Shown here piece after piece: positions 14,887 through 27,200 of a stretch of 30,259 bases of DNA. The stretch lies in IMG/VR virus record IMGVR_UViG_3300034418_007450, positions 1 through 30,259 of that record. One strand, written 5' to 3'. A program made the position numbers and the translations under genes. Positions within the stretch are counted from its first letter, which is position 1; each line of letters begins with the position of its first letter. The stretch comes from a virus. A model generated the notes under the pieces. That model was given only the letters and a program-made list of their open reading frames with translations, did not search any database and had not been told where the DNA came from.

Positions 14887-15863
14887 TGGCTAAACAAAGA
14901 AAACCAGTACCTAAATCTCAAAAAGAGATAAGTGAAGGACTAATTACCCCAAGTTACACTCAGGCAGGTAATCCTAATGGGGCTACTCCATATTCTGTAA
15001 ATCCTAATGTAAACCAAACTGGTATCCCATTTAATCGTTCTACTAAATTATCTCGTAAAGAAGACACATATAAAGAATTTACTGTTGGGTTACAAGATTT
15101 AGATGAAGCTATTTTTTATTACTTTGAAAATGTAATTCGTCCCTATGTTTTTCAAAATGGACAAAGGATAGCTGTGCCATTGATTTATGGTTCTCCTGAA
15201 AGATGGAAAGCTGTTCAAAAAGATGGGTATTATAGAGATAAAGATGGTAAAATAATGATGCCTCTTATCATGTTTAAGCGTAATACAATTACTAAAAATA
15301 GAAGTATTACAAATAAATTAGACGCTAATTTTCCTAATTTATATACATCATGGCAAAAATCATATAATCCTTCTAACTTTTATTCTAATTTTAATGCATT
15401 GAATAATAGGGTACAAACTAAACAGTTTGTAGCAAATGTTGTACCTGATTATGTAACAGTTACTTACGATGTAGTCGTACAAACTTATTATATAGAACAA
15501 CTCAATAAAATAGTCGAAGCATGCGAATATGCATCAGACGCATATTGGGGTAACCCTGAACGTTTTAAATTTTTAGCTAAAATTGATAGTTTCAACACAG
15601 TAAATGAAACTAACCAAGGTGAAGAACGTTCTGTAAAGAGTACATTTACCATCAATATGTATGGATATATAATTCCGGAGACAGTACAAAAGGATTTAAG
15701 TTCTATAAAAAAATATAACTCGAGATCAAAAGTCATATTTTCAATGGAAACTACCTCAGATCCCCAAGTATTTAACCCAGACCCCCAGGTTACAGAAGAT
15801 GGTAGAAACCGTCTTGTTGAAAACGTAAATACTAGAAGAAGACTAAACGACGAAATATTATAA
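14886..15863 (+). CDS. 15: Tail sheath completion/terminator protein (T4 gp15-like)
   Basis: A 325-aa protein. It aligns by eye with T4 gp15: a helix then a strand RIAVPLIYGSPERWKAV (T4 has VPITYASKEHF), a variable middle (LDANFPNLYTSWQKSYNPSN), the pairing VTYDVVVQTYYIEQLNKIVE with acidic/aromatic residues after it (T4: YELSIFTRYEDDMFQIVE), and TFTINMYGYIIPE near the C-terminal third (T4: LTFEVNGWMYPP). gp15 hexamers cap the tail sheath and tube and bind the neck. The first ~50 residues are Pro/Ser/Asn-rich and extended. One-base overlaps on both sides tie it to gp14 and to the next gene. The order 13-14-15 is as in T4. Confidence 0.75.
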   Translation: MAKQRKPVPKSQKEISEGLITPSYTQAGNPNGATPYSVNPNVNQTGIPFNRSTKLSRKEDTYKEFTVGLQDLDEAIFYYFENVIRPYVFQNGQRIAVPLIYGSPERWKAVQKDGYYRDKDGKIMMPLIMFKRNTITKNRSITNKLDANFPNLYTSWQKSYNPSNFYSNFNALNNRVQTKQFVANVVPDYVTVTYDVVVQTYYIEQLNKIVEACEYASDAYWGNPERFKFLAKIDSFNTVNETNQGEERSVKSTFTINMYGYIIPETVQKDLSSIKKYNSRSKVIFSMETTSDPQVFNPDPQVTEDGRNRLVENVNTRRRLNDEIL

Positions 15864-16201
15864 TGTCAAATATTAGATTTTTAGACCAAGTACCCCTATC
15901 AGCTTACCAAGTTCCAGCTGACCCATCTACTGGACAAGGTTCTTATATTCCGCGTATTATATATGGAGGTGAAACTTTTACAGTTAATAAAAATACTAGT
16001 ATAGCTACTTTTAGATTAACAGTAGTAGGAAACTTAGTTTTAGAACTAGGCCCTGAATTAGAACTCCCAGATGGTAGTACAGCTCGTGCTAACTCTTATT
16101 TATGGGTAGAAGATAGACTTGATAACCAAGGTACTATAGATATAGCAGGGATTATAGAGTTCGGAGAAAACAGCACATTTGCATCAGCAACGATAATTTG
16201 A
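15863..16201 (+). CDS. Small beta-rich virion protein candidate
   Basis: A 112-aa protein translationally coupled to gp15 (TAATG) and the last of the 13-14-15 unit. After a short N-terminal part with YQVPADPSTGQGSYIPRIIY, the rest alternates polar and hydrophobic residues (IATFRLTVVGNLVLELGPEL; LDNQGTIDIAGIIEFGENST) and looks like a beta sandwich or short beta helix. There is no family match that I recognise. Its location directly before three fibre genes suggests an adaptor or fibre-attachment role, but this is only context. Confidence 0.65.
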   Translation: MSNIRFLDQVPLSAYQVPADPSTGQGSYIPRIIYGGETFTVNKNTSIATFRLTVVGNLVLELGPELELPDGSTARANSYLWVEDRLDNQGTIDIAGIIEFGENSTFASATII

Positions 16202-16213
16202 TAAAAGAGTCTA

Positions 16214-16222
16214 ATATTTATA
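16214..16222 (+). promoter_or_regulatory. ATATTTATA motif, site 6 (candidate phage promoter)
   Basis: In the 38-bp gap before the first fibre gene, ending 17 nt before its GTG start and followed by CATAAACATAC. Confidence 0.5.
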
Positions 16223-16239
16223 CATAAACATACATACAA

Positions 16240-18108
16240 GTGGCCCAAATTAATATTACACAAACCGGAACATCAGGAGTAGCAACCCCCAATAGTGGTG
16301 TTGTAGCTGTATTTTCTAATTCAGCCGATAATGGTGCTTTATACTATAGATTTTCAGATGGAACTTATGCCCCAGTAGGTAGTACTAGTGGTGGTGGGGG
16401 CACTAATGGCACATCAGGTTCTTCTGGTACATCAGGTTCTTCTGGTACTTCAGGTACAAACGGTTCAAGCGGAACTTCAGGTACAAACGGAACATCAGGT
16501 ACAAATGGTACTTCAGGTACAAACGGTGTAGATGGTTCAAGCGGAACATCAGGAACATCAGGTTCTTCAGGTGTTGACGGTACTTCAGGTTCATCTGGTA
16601 CTTCAGGAGAGAGTGGAACTTCAGGTTCTTCAGGAACTTCAGGAGAAAGTGGAACTTCAGGTTCTTCAGGAACTTCAGGAGAGAGCGGAACAAGCGGTTC
16701 ATCTGGTACATCAGGTGAGAGCGGAACTTCAGGTTCATCTGGTACTTCAGGAGAGAGTGGAACTTCAGGCACAAACGGAACTTCAGGTACAAACGGCTCA
16801 AGCGGAACTTCAGGCACAAACGGAACTTCAGGCACAAATGGTGCAGACGGCTCAAGCGGAACTTCAGGTACAAACGGCTCAAGCGGAACTTCAGGCACAA
16901 ACGGAACTTCAGGCACAAATGGTGCAGACGGCTCAAGCGGAACTTCAGGCACAAACGGCTCATCTGGTTCATCTGGTTCTTCAGGTACAGACGGTGCAGA
17001 TGGTTCAAGCGGAACTTCAGGTACAAACGGTACTTCAGGTACAAACGGTACTTCAGGTTCAAACGGCTCATCTGGTTCATCTGGTTCTTCAGGTACCTCA
17101 GGTGTAGGTACAGACGGTTCATCTGGTTCATCTGGTTCTTCAGGTACAGACGGTTCATCAGGCTCATCAGGTACTTCTGGTATAAATGGTACTTCTGGTA
17201 CTTCAGGTACAAACGGTACTTCAGGTACAAACGGTACTTCAGGTTCAAACGGCTCATCTGGTTCATCTGGTTCTTCAGGTACCTCAGGTGTAGGTACAGA
17301 CGGTTCATCAGGTACTTCAGGTACCTCAGGTGTAGGTACAGACGGTTCATCTGGTTCATCAGGTACTTCTGGTGTCGACGGTTCATCAGGTACTTCTGGT
17401 ATCAACGGTTCATCAGGTACATCTGGAGCTGATGGTTCATCTGGTACATCAGGTACTTCAGGAACTGGAGGAGGTATTTCAACAGTTTATACTAACGTAG
17501 TTAGATACGAATACTCATCAGGTAATGATTCAGCTCAACTAATGTCATCCGGTACATTATTTGGAGGATTGAGTTGGACTCGTTCAGGTACTACTTTGAC
17601 AGTAACATCAACTGCTCACGGTTTGACAACTGGTGATTATGTAGTACTAAGAGGATTCAACGTTGATTATTTTCACGTTTCAATCACATCAACTGGTGCT
17701 AATACATTTACTTGTACAGTAACTGATACAGGTGCAACTAGTGGTACAGCAGGTGCTTACATTCCTGTATTGAATGCTTCTACAATTAGTGATTCAGCTA
17801 TTGAAATTGAAGCCCCATCAGCAGGAAATGTTCAGTTGATTTCAATGCAAGTTTATATTGATAACTCAGAAACAAACCCTAAATCATTTACAGTGCCAGC
17901 AAATGCACTTACTAATGGTGCAGGAGGTAATAGTTCACTCACCTCCAGAATCCCACCAGTATTTATTGCTTGGAACGTAGCAGGTGCTAACTCTTCTAGA
18001 ATTGGTACAGGATCCTTAACTTTTGTAACAGGTGGTGCTGCAAACGTTTATGGTTTATCAGGTGGTTTAGATATTTTTGGCTCAGTAATGATGACATTTA
18101 ATTTCTAA
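16240..18108 (+). CDS. Collagen-like fibre protein 1 (Gly-X-Y repeats, HGL-type C-terminal domain)
   Basis: A 622-aa protein; the only GTG start in the set (GTG GCC CAA ATT), supported by the ATATTTATA motif and the lack of a closer ATG. Residues 1-50 (MAQINITQTGTSGVATPNSG) are a small beta part ending in YYRFSDGTYAPVGS, like other fibre attachment tips. Residues 54-409 are Gly-X-Y repeats of GTS, GSS, GTN, GES and GAD type with almost no proline. There are five tandem 36-bp units and three one-residue register breaks at GVGTDG. Residues 410-622 are a globular beta domain with LTVTSTAHGLTTGDYVVLRG, the 'aHGLttGd.V' motif seen in phage tail and fibre proteins. Probably a trimeric fibre with a C-terminal tip. 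A terminator follows. Confidence 0.88.
   Translation: MAQINITQTGTSGVATPNSGVVAVFSNSADNGALYYRFSDGTYAPVGSTSGGGGTNGTSGSSGTSGSSGTSGTNGSSGTSGTNGTSGTNGTSGTNGVDGSSGTSGTSGSSGVDGTSGSSGTSGESGTSGSSGTSGESGTSGSSGTSGESGTSGSSGTSGESGTSGSSGTSGESGTSGTNGTSGTNGSSGTSGTNGTSGTNGADGSSGTSGTNGSSGTSGTNGTSGTNGADGSSGTSGTNGSSGSSGSSGTDGADGSSGTSGTNGTSGTNGTSGSNGSSGSSGSSGTSGVGTDGSSGSSGSSGTDGSSGSSGTSGINGTSGTSGTNGTSGTNGTSGSNGSSGSSGSSGTSGVGTDGSSGTSGTSGVGTDGSSGSSGTSGVDGSSGTSGINGSSGTSGADGSSGTSGTSGTGGGISTVYTNVVRYEYSSGNDSAQLMSSGTLFGGLSWTRSGTTLTVTSTAHGLTTGDYVVLRGFNVDYFHVSITSTGANTFTCTVTDTGATSGTAGAYIPVLNASTISDSAIEIEAPSAGNVQLISMQVYIDNSETNPKSFTVPANALTNGAGGNSSLTSRIPPVFIAWNVAGANSSRIGTGSLTFVTGGAANVYGLSGGLDIFGSVMMTFNF
16399..17466 (+). repeat. 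Gly-X-Y repeat region of fibre 1
   Basis: About 1.07 kb coding for residues 54-409. The X and Y positions are mostly Ser and Thr, with Asn, Asp, Glu and Val markers. Blocks such as GTNGADGSSGTSGTNGSSG occur in near-duplicate, and the block around GVGTDGSSGSSG recurs. Confidence 0.95.
16606..16785 (+). repeat. Five tandem 36-bp units (GESGTSGSSGTS)
   Basis: GES codons start at 16606, 16642, 16678, 16714 and 16750, exactly 36 bp apart. The units differ at third positions (GGA/GGT, AGT/AGC, TCT/TCA), and the fifth has GTN in place of GSS. Confidence 0.93.
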
Positions 18109-18133
18109 AAAAAAACTTTTGAAAGTCTTTTAT

Positions 18134-18160
18134 AGAGCCCCAATTTGGGGCTCTTTTTTT
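18134..18160 (+). terminator. Rho-independent terminator after fibre gene 1
   Basis: AGAGCCCC, loop AATTT, GGGGCTCT (8-bp stem) and a T run. Two bases later comes ATATTTATA site 7, repeating the terminator-motif pairing seen at 13110-13146. Confidence 0.93.
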
Positions 18161-18161
18161 G

Positions 18162-18170
18162 ATATTTATA
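18162..18170 (+). promoter_or_regulatory. ATATTTATA motif, site 7 (candidate phage promoter)
   Basis: Directly downstream of a terminator and 35 nt before the start of the giant fibre gene, the longest leader in the set. Confidence 0.55.
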
Positions 18171-18205
18171 CTAGAATATTCACTCATATAGATCTATTAT
18201 AGCAC

Positions 18206-21200
18206 ATGGCCCACGACCAACTCTTTTACGGAGCCTTATCTAACGTTACCCCTATTGCATCTGGAAGCAATAGTTACGTTCGAGTTAGAGGTGATTACAA
18301 CACGGCTTCAAAAACAATTGAAAATGTCTCAAACGAAGGCTCATATCTCAACATAGATTATGTACGCCCTGGTCAAACTTTAGTAGCTAGCGGTCCTTTT
18401 TCAGCAGGTACTGTTGTAGTTTCGGTTGATACCGGAGCTGCTACTATTACAGTGGCAGATTTCCCGGCTACCACCGCTACTAACGTAGTAACTAGAATCT
18501 CCCCAGCACCTGGTGAGTACTATATAGCCTCAGCGTCTTTCCTAGACCCTAACACACAAGTTCCTATTAGTACTAAAAATATTACTGGTAGTAACGACCC
18601 AGAATATCAATCAAGCTTATCCCCTATTTACACAGTTATTGGTCCAGCTCGTGTGCCAGGAGGATCATCACCAATTGAGGGTGAATATCATTTATATAAT
18701 ATTAAAGAAGTTTATTATAGAAACGGTGCTGGTACAGAAGCATCTTTTTATATTGGATGGGGTGAAGACGGAACAGAATCAGAAACAGGTACTGTATTAT
18801 TAGGAACATCGAACCAACAAGTAGGTATTGTTGCTGTTACCCCTTCACAATCATTAGCCCCTATTTTTAGCTCTAGACTCTCAGGTCTAACTAGTTTACC
18901 TGTTGGTACTGATATAGCAGCATATCAAGTAGCAGTAACTGCTTTCTTTGATAACCTAAGCACTTCAGGTGGTGCTGGTTCAGCTGGTTCATCTGGTACA
19001 TCAGGTTCAAGTGGATCATCAGGCACTTCAGGCGAATCAGGTACATCAGGTACTTCAGGTGAATCTGGTTCTTCTGGTTCATCAGGTACTTCAGGTGAAT
19101 CTGGCTCATCAGGTTCTTCAGGTACTTCAGGTGAATCTGGCTCATCAGGTTCATCAGGTACATCGGGTTCATCAGGAGTAAGTGGCGTAGACGGCACTTC
19201 AGGTACTTCAGGTTCATCAGGTTCATCAGGTGAATCTGGTTCTTCTGGTTCATCAGGTACTTCAGGTTCAAGCGGCTCATCTGGCACATCTGGCTCATCT
19301 GGTTCATCAGGAACTAGTGGCTCGTCAGGCGTTTCAGGCGTAGACGGCACTTCAGGTACTAGTGGCTCATCAGGTTCATCAGGTACTTCAGGATCTTCAG
19401 GCTCCTCAGGTACAAGCGGTTCATCTGGTACCTCAGGTTCATCAGGTTCATCGGGAACTAGCGGATCTTCAGGTGTTTCTGGTGTAGACGGCACTTCGGG
19501 TACTAGTGGCTCATCAGGTTCATCAGGTACTTCAGGATCTTCAGGCTCCTCAGGTACAAGTGGTTCATCTGGTTCATCTGGTACATCTGGTTCATCTGGT
19601 TCATCAGGAACTAGTGGCTCGTCAGGCGTTTCAGGCGTAGACGGCACTTCCGGCACATCTGGTTCATCAGGTTCCTCAGGTTCATCAGGCTCATCAGGTT
19701 CATCTGGTTCCTCAGGCTCATCAGGTACTTCAGGTTCATCAGGTTCATCAGGTACATCTGGTTCTTCAGGTGTTTCTGGTGTAGACGGTACTTCAGGTAC
19801 CTCAGGTTCAAGTGGCTCATCAGGTACTTCAGGCTCATCAGGTTCATCAGGAACTAGTGGTTCATCTGGTTCATCAGGAACTTCAGGTTCAAGCGGCTCA
19901 TCTGGTACATCTGGATCATCAGGTGTAAGTGGTGTAGATGGTACTTCTGGTACTTCAGGCTCATCAGGCTCATCAGGAACTTCAGGCTCATCAGGTAGTT
20001 CAGGCACATCCGGTTCTTCAGGCTCATCAGGTACTTCAGGTTCATCAGGCTCATCAGGTACATCTGGTTCTTCAGGTGTTTCAGGCGTAGACGGAACTTC
20101 AGGTACTTCAGGTTCAAGCGGTTCATCAGGCACATCTGGTTCATCAGGTAGTTCAGGTACATCTGGTTCATCAGGTTCATCTGGTACATCAGGTTCAAGT
20201 GGCTCATCAGGTACTTCAGGATCTTCTGGTGTTTCTGGTGTAGACGGTACTTCAGGTACATCTGGTTCATCAGGTTCATCAGGTACTTCAGGCTCATCAG
20301 GTTCATCAGGAACTAGTGGTTCTTCAGGTTCATCAGGCACTTCAGGTTCAAGCGGCTCATCTGGTACATCAGGTTCATCAGGTGTTTCTGGTGTAGACGG
20401 CACTTCTGGTACATCTGGTTCATCAGGTTCATCTGGTTCATCAGGTTCATCAGGAACTAGTGGTTCTTCAGGTTCATCAGGCACCTCAGGTTCAAGCGGC
20501 TCATCTGGTACATCAGGTTCATCTGGTGTTTCAGGTGTAGATGGTACTTCTGGCACATCTGGTTCATCAGGTTCTTCTGGTTCATCAGGTTCATCAGGTA
20601 CTTCAGGCTCATCAGGTTCATCTGGTACTAGCGGTTCATCAGGTTCATCTGGTACATCTGGATCATCAGGTGTAAGTGGTGTAGACGGTACTTCAGGCAC
20701 ATCTGGCTCATCAGGCTCATCTGGTTCATCAGGTTCATCAGGAACTTCAGGCTCATCAGGTTCATCTGGTACTAGCGGTTCATCTGGTACTAGCGGTTCA
20801 TCTGGTTCATCTGGTTCAAGCGGTTCTTCAGGAACTAGCGGTTCATCAGGCTCATCAGGTACTTCTGGTTCATCTGGTTCATCAGGTACTTCAGGTTCAT
20901 CAGGTTCATCAGGAACATCAGGTTCGTCAGGAACTTCAGGCTCATCAGGTTCGTCAGGTACTTCAGGCTCATCAGGCGTAAGCGGTGTAGACGGTACTTC
21001 AGGTACATCTGGCTCTTCAGGCTCATCTGGTACTTCAGGTTCATCAGGTTCATCAGGAACATCAGGTTCAAGTGGTTCATCAGGTACATCTGGCTCATCA
21101 GGCTCATCAGGAACATCAGGCTCATCAGGAGTTTCAGGTGTAGACGGTACTTCTGGCACATCTGGTTCATCAGGTTCTTCTGGTTCATCTGGTTCATCAG

Positions 21201-24200
21201 GAACTTCAGGCTCATCAGGTTCATCTGGTACAAGTGGTTCATCAGGTTCATCAGGAACTTCAGGCTCATCAGGTGTAAGCGGTGTAGACGGTACTTCAGG
21301 CACATCTGGTTCATCAGGTTCATCAGGCACTTCAGGCTCATCAGGTTCATCTGGCACATCAGGTTCAAGCGGTTCATCAGGTACATCTGGCTCATCAGGT
21401 TCATCAGGAACTAGTGGCTCGTCAGGTGTTTCAGGCGTAGACGGTACTTCAGGCACATCTGGCTCATCAGGCTCATCAGGTACTTCAGGATCTTCTGGTT
21501 CATCAGGTACATCTGGATCATCTGGTTCATCAGGTACAAGCGGTTCATCTGGTACAAGTGGCTCATCAGGTACAAGCGGTTCATCAGGCTCATCAGGTAC
21601 ATCAGGTTCGTCTGGTTCATCTGGTACAAGTGGCTCATCAGGTAGTTCAGGTTCGTCTGGCACATCTGGATCATCTGGTTCATCAGGTACAAGTGGTTCA
21701 TCAGGCTCATCTGGTACATCAGGTTCATCTGGTGTTTCTGGTGTAGACGGCACTTCAGGTACTTCTGGTTCATCTGGTTCATCAGGCACTTCAGGTAGCT
21801 CAGGTTCATCAGGTACTAGCGGATCTTCAGGTTCGTCAGGCACTTCTGGTAGCTCAGGCTCATCTGGTACATCAGGTTCATCTGGTGTTTCTGGCGTAGA
21901 TGGTACTTCAGGCACATCTGGCTCATCAGGCACATCTGGCTCATCAGGTACATCTGGTTCATCAGGTTCTTCTGGTTCATCTGGTTCATCTGGTTCATCT
22001 GGTACATCTGGTTCATCTGGTTCTTCAGGCACATCTGGTTCTTCAGGTACTAGCGGTTCATCAGGTACTTCAGGATCTTCAGGTTCATCTGGTACATCAG
22101 GTTCTTCTGGCTCTTCAGGCACATCTGGTTCTTCAGGTTCATCTGGTACATCTGGTAGCTCAGGCTCATCAGGCACTTCAGGTTCATCAGGTGTAAGTGG
22201 TGTAGACGGCACTTCAGGAACTTCAGGTTCAAGCGGTTCATCAGGTACATCTGGCTCATCTGGTTCATCAGGTACTAGTGGTTCATCAGGCACTTCAGGT
22301 AGCTCAGGTTCATCAGGTACATCAGGTTCTTCAGGTGTTTCAGGCGTAGACGGTACTTCAGGCACATCTGGTTCATCAGGTTCATCAGGTACTTCAGGAT
22401 CTTCAGGTTCATCAGGTACTAGCGGATCTTCAGGCTCATCAGGCACTTCAGGTTCAAGTGGTTCATCAGGTACTTCAGGCTCATCAGGCGTAAGCGGTGT
22501 AGACGGTACTTCAGGTACATCTGGCTCTTCAGGCTCATCTGGTTCATCAGGCTCATCAGGTACTAGCGGTTCATCAGGCTCATCAGGTACTTCAGGTAGT
22601 TCAGGTTCATCAGGCACATCTGGTTCTTCAGGTGTAAGCGGTGTAGACGGTACTTCTGGTACTTCAGGTTCATCTGGTACAAGTGGTTCATCAGGTACTT
22701 CAGGTTCATCTGGTTCTTCAGGCACTAGCGGATCTTCAGGTTCATCTGGTACATCTGGCTCATCAGGCTCATCAGGTACTTCAGGATCTTCAGGTTCATC
22801 AGGTACTTCAGGTTCATCAGGAACATCAGGATCTTCAGGCTCATCAGGTACTTCAGGCTCATCAGGCACTAGCGGATCTTCAGGTTCTTCAGGCACTAGC
22901 GGATCTTCAGGTTCTTCAGGTACTAGCGGATCTTCAGGCGTTTCAGGCGTAGACGGAACATCAGGAACATCAGGCTCTTCAGGCTCTTCAGGTACTTCAG
23001 GAAGTTCAGGTTCATCCGGAACATCAGGATCTTCAGGCTCATCAGGTACCTCAGGCTCATCAGGTAGCTCAGGCACATCTGGTTCATCTGGTACTTCAGG
23101 TTCATCTGGTACTTCAGGCTCTTCAGGTACATCTGGCTCATCTGGATCATCTGGTACATCTGGTTCATCAGGAACATCAGGTAGTTCAGGCTCATCAGGT
23201 ACATCAGGAAGCTCTGGTTCATCAGGCACATCTGGTTCTTCAGGCGTAAGTGGTGTAAACGGTACTTCAGGTACAAGTGGTTCATCTGGTACTAGTGGTT
23301 CAAGCGGTACTTCAGGATCTTCAGGTTCATCTGGTTCGTCTGGTTCATCTGGTACATCTGGTTCGTCTGGTTCATCAGGAACAAGTGGATCATCAGGTAC
23401 AAGCGGTTCATCAGGAACTAGCGGTTCATCAGGTTCATCTGGTACATCTGGATCATCTGGTTCATCAGGTACTTCAGGAAGTTCAGGTTCATCTGGTACA
23501 AGCGGTTCATCAGGAACATCAGGCTCATCAGGCTCATCAGGCACTTCAGGCTCATCAGGCGTAAGTGGTGTAAACGGTACTTCAGGTACAAGTGGTTCAT
23601 CTGGTACTAGTGGTTCAAGCGGTTCATCTGGAACTAGCGGTTCATCAGGTTCATCAGGAACATCGGGCTCATCAGGCTCATCAGGTACATCTGGATCATC
23701 AGGCGTTTCAGGAGTAGATGGTACTTCAGGTACTAGCGGCTCATCAGGAACATCAGGTTCTTCAGGAACTAGTGGTTCATCAGGTACAAGCGGCTCATCA
23801 GGTTCTTCAGGTACATCAGGCAGTTCAGGCTCAAGCGGTACTTCAGGAAGTTCAGGTACTTCAGGTTCTTCGGGAACTAGTGGCTCAAGTGGTACTTCAG
23901 GCAGTTCAGGTTCATCAGGCACATCTGGTAGCTCAGGTTCTTCAGGTACGTCTGGTTCATCAGGTACTAGCGGTTCATCAGGCTCATCAGGTACAAGTGG
24001 ATCATCAGGCGTAAGCGGTGTAAACGGTACTTCAGGTACAAGCGGTTCATCAGGTACTTCAGGTAGCTCAGGCTCATCTGGTACAAGTGGTTCATCAGGT
24101 TCATCAGGTACGTCTGGATCAAGCGGTACAAGCGGTTCATCAGGTACTAGTGGTTCATCAGGCACAAGCGGAACAAGCGGTTCATCAGGTTCAAGCGGTA

Positions 24201-27200
24201 CTTCAGGTAGCTCAGGCTCATCTGGTACAAGTGGTTCATCTGGTACTTCAGGAAGTTCTGGTTCATCAGGAACTAGCGGTTCATCAGGTTCATCAGGAAC
24301 TTCAGGTTCTTCTGGTGTAAGCGGTGTAAACGGTACTTCAGGTACATCTGGTTCATCAGGAACAAGTGGTTCAAGCGGTACTTCAGGCTCATCTGGTTCT
24401 TCAGGTACTTCAGGTTCAAGCGGTTCATCAGGAACAAGCGGTTCTTCAGGCTCATCAGGCACATCTGGATCAAGCGGTACAAGCGGTTCATCAGGTACAA
24501 GCGGTTCATCAGGAACTTCAGGTTCATCTGGTTCATCAGGCTCATCTGGTTCATCAGGCACTTCAGGTTCATCAGGAACTAGCGGAAGTTCGGGCTCATC
24601 TGGTACATCTGGTTCATCAGGTGTTTCAGGCGTAAACGGAACTTCAGGTACTTCAGGTTCATCAGGTACTTCAGGATCTTCAGGTTCATCAGGTACAAGC
24701 GGTTCATCAGGCTCATCTGGTACATCTGGTTCATCAGGTACAAGCGGATCTTCAGGTACTAGTGGTTCATCAGGAACTTCAGGTTCAAGTGGCTCATCAG
24801 GCTCATCTGGTTCATCAGGCACTTCAGGCTCATCTGGTACATCAGGTTCAAGTGGTACATCCGGAAGTTCAGGTTCATCAGGAACTAGCGGAAGTTCAGG
24901 TTCATCAGGCACATCTGGTTCATCAGGCGTAAGCGGTGTAAACGGTACTTCAGGTACTTCAGGTTCATCAGGTACTTCAGGATCTTCAGGTTCATCAGGT
25001 ACTAGCGGATCATCAGGTTCATCTGGTACTAGTGGTTCATCAGGTACTAGCGGTTCATCTGGTACTAGTGGTTCATCAGGAACTTCAGGTTCAAGTGGCT
25101 CATCAGGCTCATCTGGTTCATCAGGTACTAGTGGTTCATCAGGAACTTCAGGTTCATCAGGTACTTCAGGATCTTCAGGTTCATCAGGAACTAGTGGAAG
25201 TTCAGGCTCATCAGGTACATCTGGTTCATCAGGTGTTTCAGGCGTAAATGGTACTTCAGGAACATCAGGTTCATCAGGTTCTTCAGGAACAAGCGGTTCA
25301 TCAGGTAGTTCAGGAACATCAGGTTCATCAGGAACAAGTGGTTCATCTGGTTCATCAGGTAGCTCAGGCTCATCTGGTACAAGCGGATCAAGCGGTACAA
25401 GCGGATCAAGCGGTACAAGCGGTTCATCAGGAACTAGCGGGTCAAGCGGTTCATCAGGTAGTTCAGGTTCATCTGGTACTAGTGGTTCAAGTGGCACTTC
25501 AGGATCTTCAGGTTCATCAGGTACATCTGGTTCATCAGGCGTAAGTGGTGTAAACGGTACTTCAGGTACATCTGGTTCATCAGGTTCATCAGGCACTTCA
25601 GGTTCATCAGGTACAAGTGGTTCAAGCGGTACTTCAGGTTCTTCAGGTTCATCTGGTTCATCAGGTTCATCAGGAACTAGCGGTTCTTCAGGAACTAGCG
25701 GTTCTTCAGGAACTAGTGGCTCATCTGGTTCATCAGGTAGCTCAGGCTCATCTGGTACAAGTGGTTCATCAGGTACTAGTGGTTCATCAGGAACATCAGG
25801 TAGTTCAGGTTCATCAGGAACTAGCGGTTCATCAGGCGTAAGCGGTGTAAATGGTACTTCTGGAACATCTGGTTCATCTGGTACAAGCGGTTCATCTGGC
25901 TCATCTGGTAGTTCAGGTTCATCAGGCACTTCAGGTTCATCTGGTACTTCAGGTTCATCTGGCACATCTGGTTCATCAGGTTCAAGTGGTACTTCAGGAA
26001 CTAGCGGCTCTTCAGGCACAAGCGGTTCATCAGGAACAAGTGGTTCATCAGGCTCATCTGGTAGTTCAGGTTCATCTGGTACTAGTGGTTCATCAGGAAC
26101 TAGCGGTTCATCAGGATCATCAGGTACAAGTGGATCATCAGGCGTAAGCGGTGTAAACGGCACTTCAGGAACATCAGGTTCATCAGGTACTAGCGGCTCT
26201 TCAGGTACAAGCGGTTCATCAGGTTCATCAGGTAGCTCAGGCTCATCTGGTACAAGCGGATCAAGCGGTACTTCAGGTTCGTCAGGAACTAGCGGATCAT
26301 CAGGTTCTTCAGGTTCATCTGGTTCATCTGGTACAAGCGGTTCAAGCGGTACAAGCGGATCTTCAGGTACAAGTGGTTCAAGCGGTTCATCTGGTTCATC
26401 AGGTTCAAGCGGTACTTCAGGTACCAGTGGTTCATCAGGTACTAGCGGATCTTCAGGTACTAGCGGATCTTCAGGTACTAGCGGTTCAAGTGGTTCATCT
26501 GGTTCATCAGGCTCATCTGGTACAAGCGGATCAAGCGGTACTTCAGGTTCATCAGGAACTAGTGGTTCATCTGGTTCATCAGGAACTTCAGGCTCATCAG
26601 GCGTAAGCGGTGTAAACGGTACTTCAGGTACATCAGGTTCATCAGGAACAAGTGGATCATCAGGAACAAGCGGTTCATCAGGTTCTTCAGGTAGCTCAGG
26701 TTCATCTGGTACAAGCGGATCAAGCGGCACTTCAGGTTCATCAGGTACTAGCGGTTCAAGCGGCACAAGTGGATCATCAGGTTCATCAGGTTCATCAGGT
26801 TCAAGCGGTACTTCTGGATCATCAGGTACTAGCGGTTCTTCAGGAACTAGTGGTTCATCTGGAACAAGTGGATCAAGCGGATCATCAGGTACAAGTGGAT
26901 CATCAGGCGTAAGCGGTGCTAACGGAACTTCAGGAACATCTGGTTCATCTGGAACAAGTGGTTCATCAGGTTCAAGCGGTACTTCAGGTACAAGCGGTTC
27001 ATCAGGTTCAAGCGGTACTTCAGGTACAAGCGGTTCATCTGGTACGTCAGGTTCATCTGGTACTTCAGGTTCATCAGGAACATCAGGTTCATCTGGTTCA
27101 TCAGGTACAAGTGGTAACTCAGGTACGTCTGGTTCATCTGGAACAAGCGGATCAAGTGGCACAAGTGGATCTTCAGGTTCATCAGGTACATCTGGTTCAT

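Noticed and set aside
16365-17405. Minus-strand open frames of 346 and 327 codons, and several plus-strand frames rich in Val, His and Gln, across the repeats.
   Set aside because: Shadows of the Gly-X-Y codons in other frames; low-complexity composition and no regulatory context.
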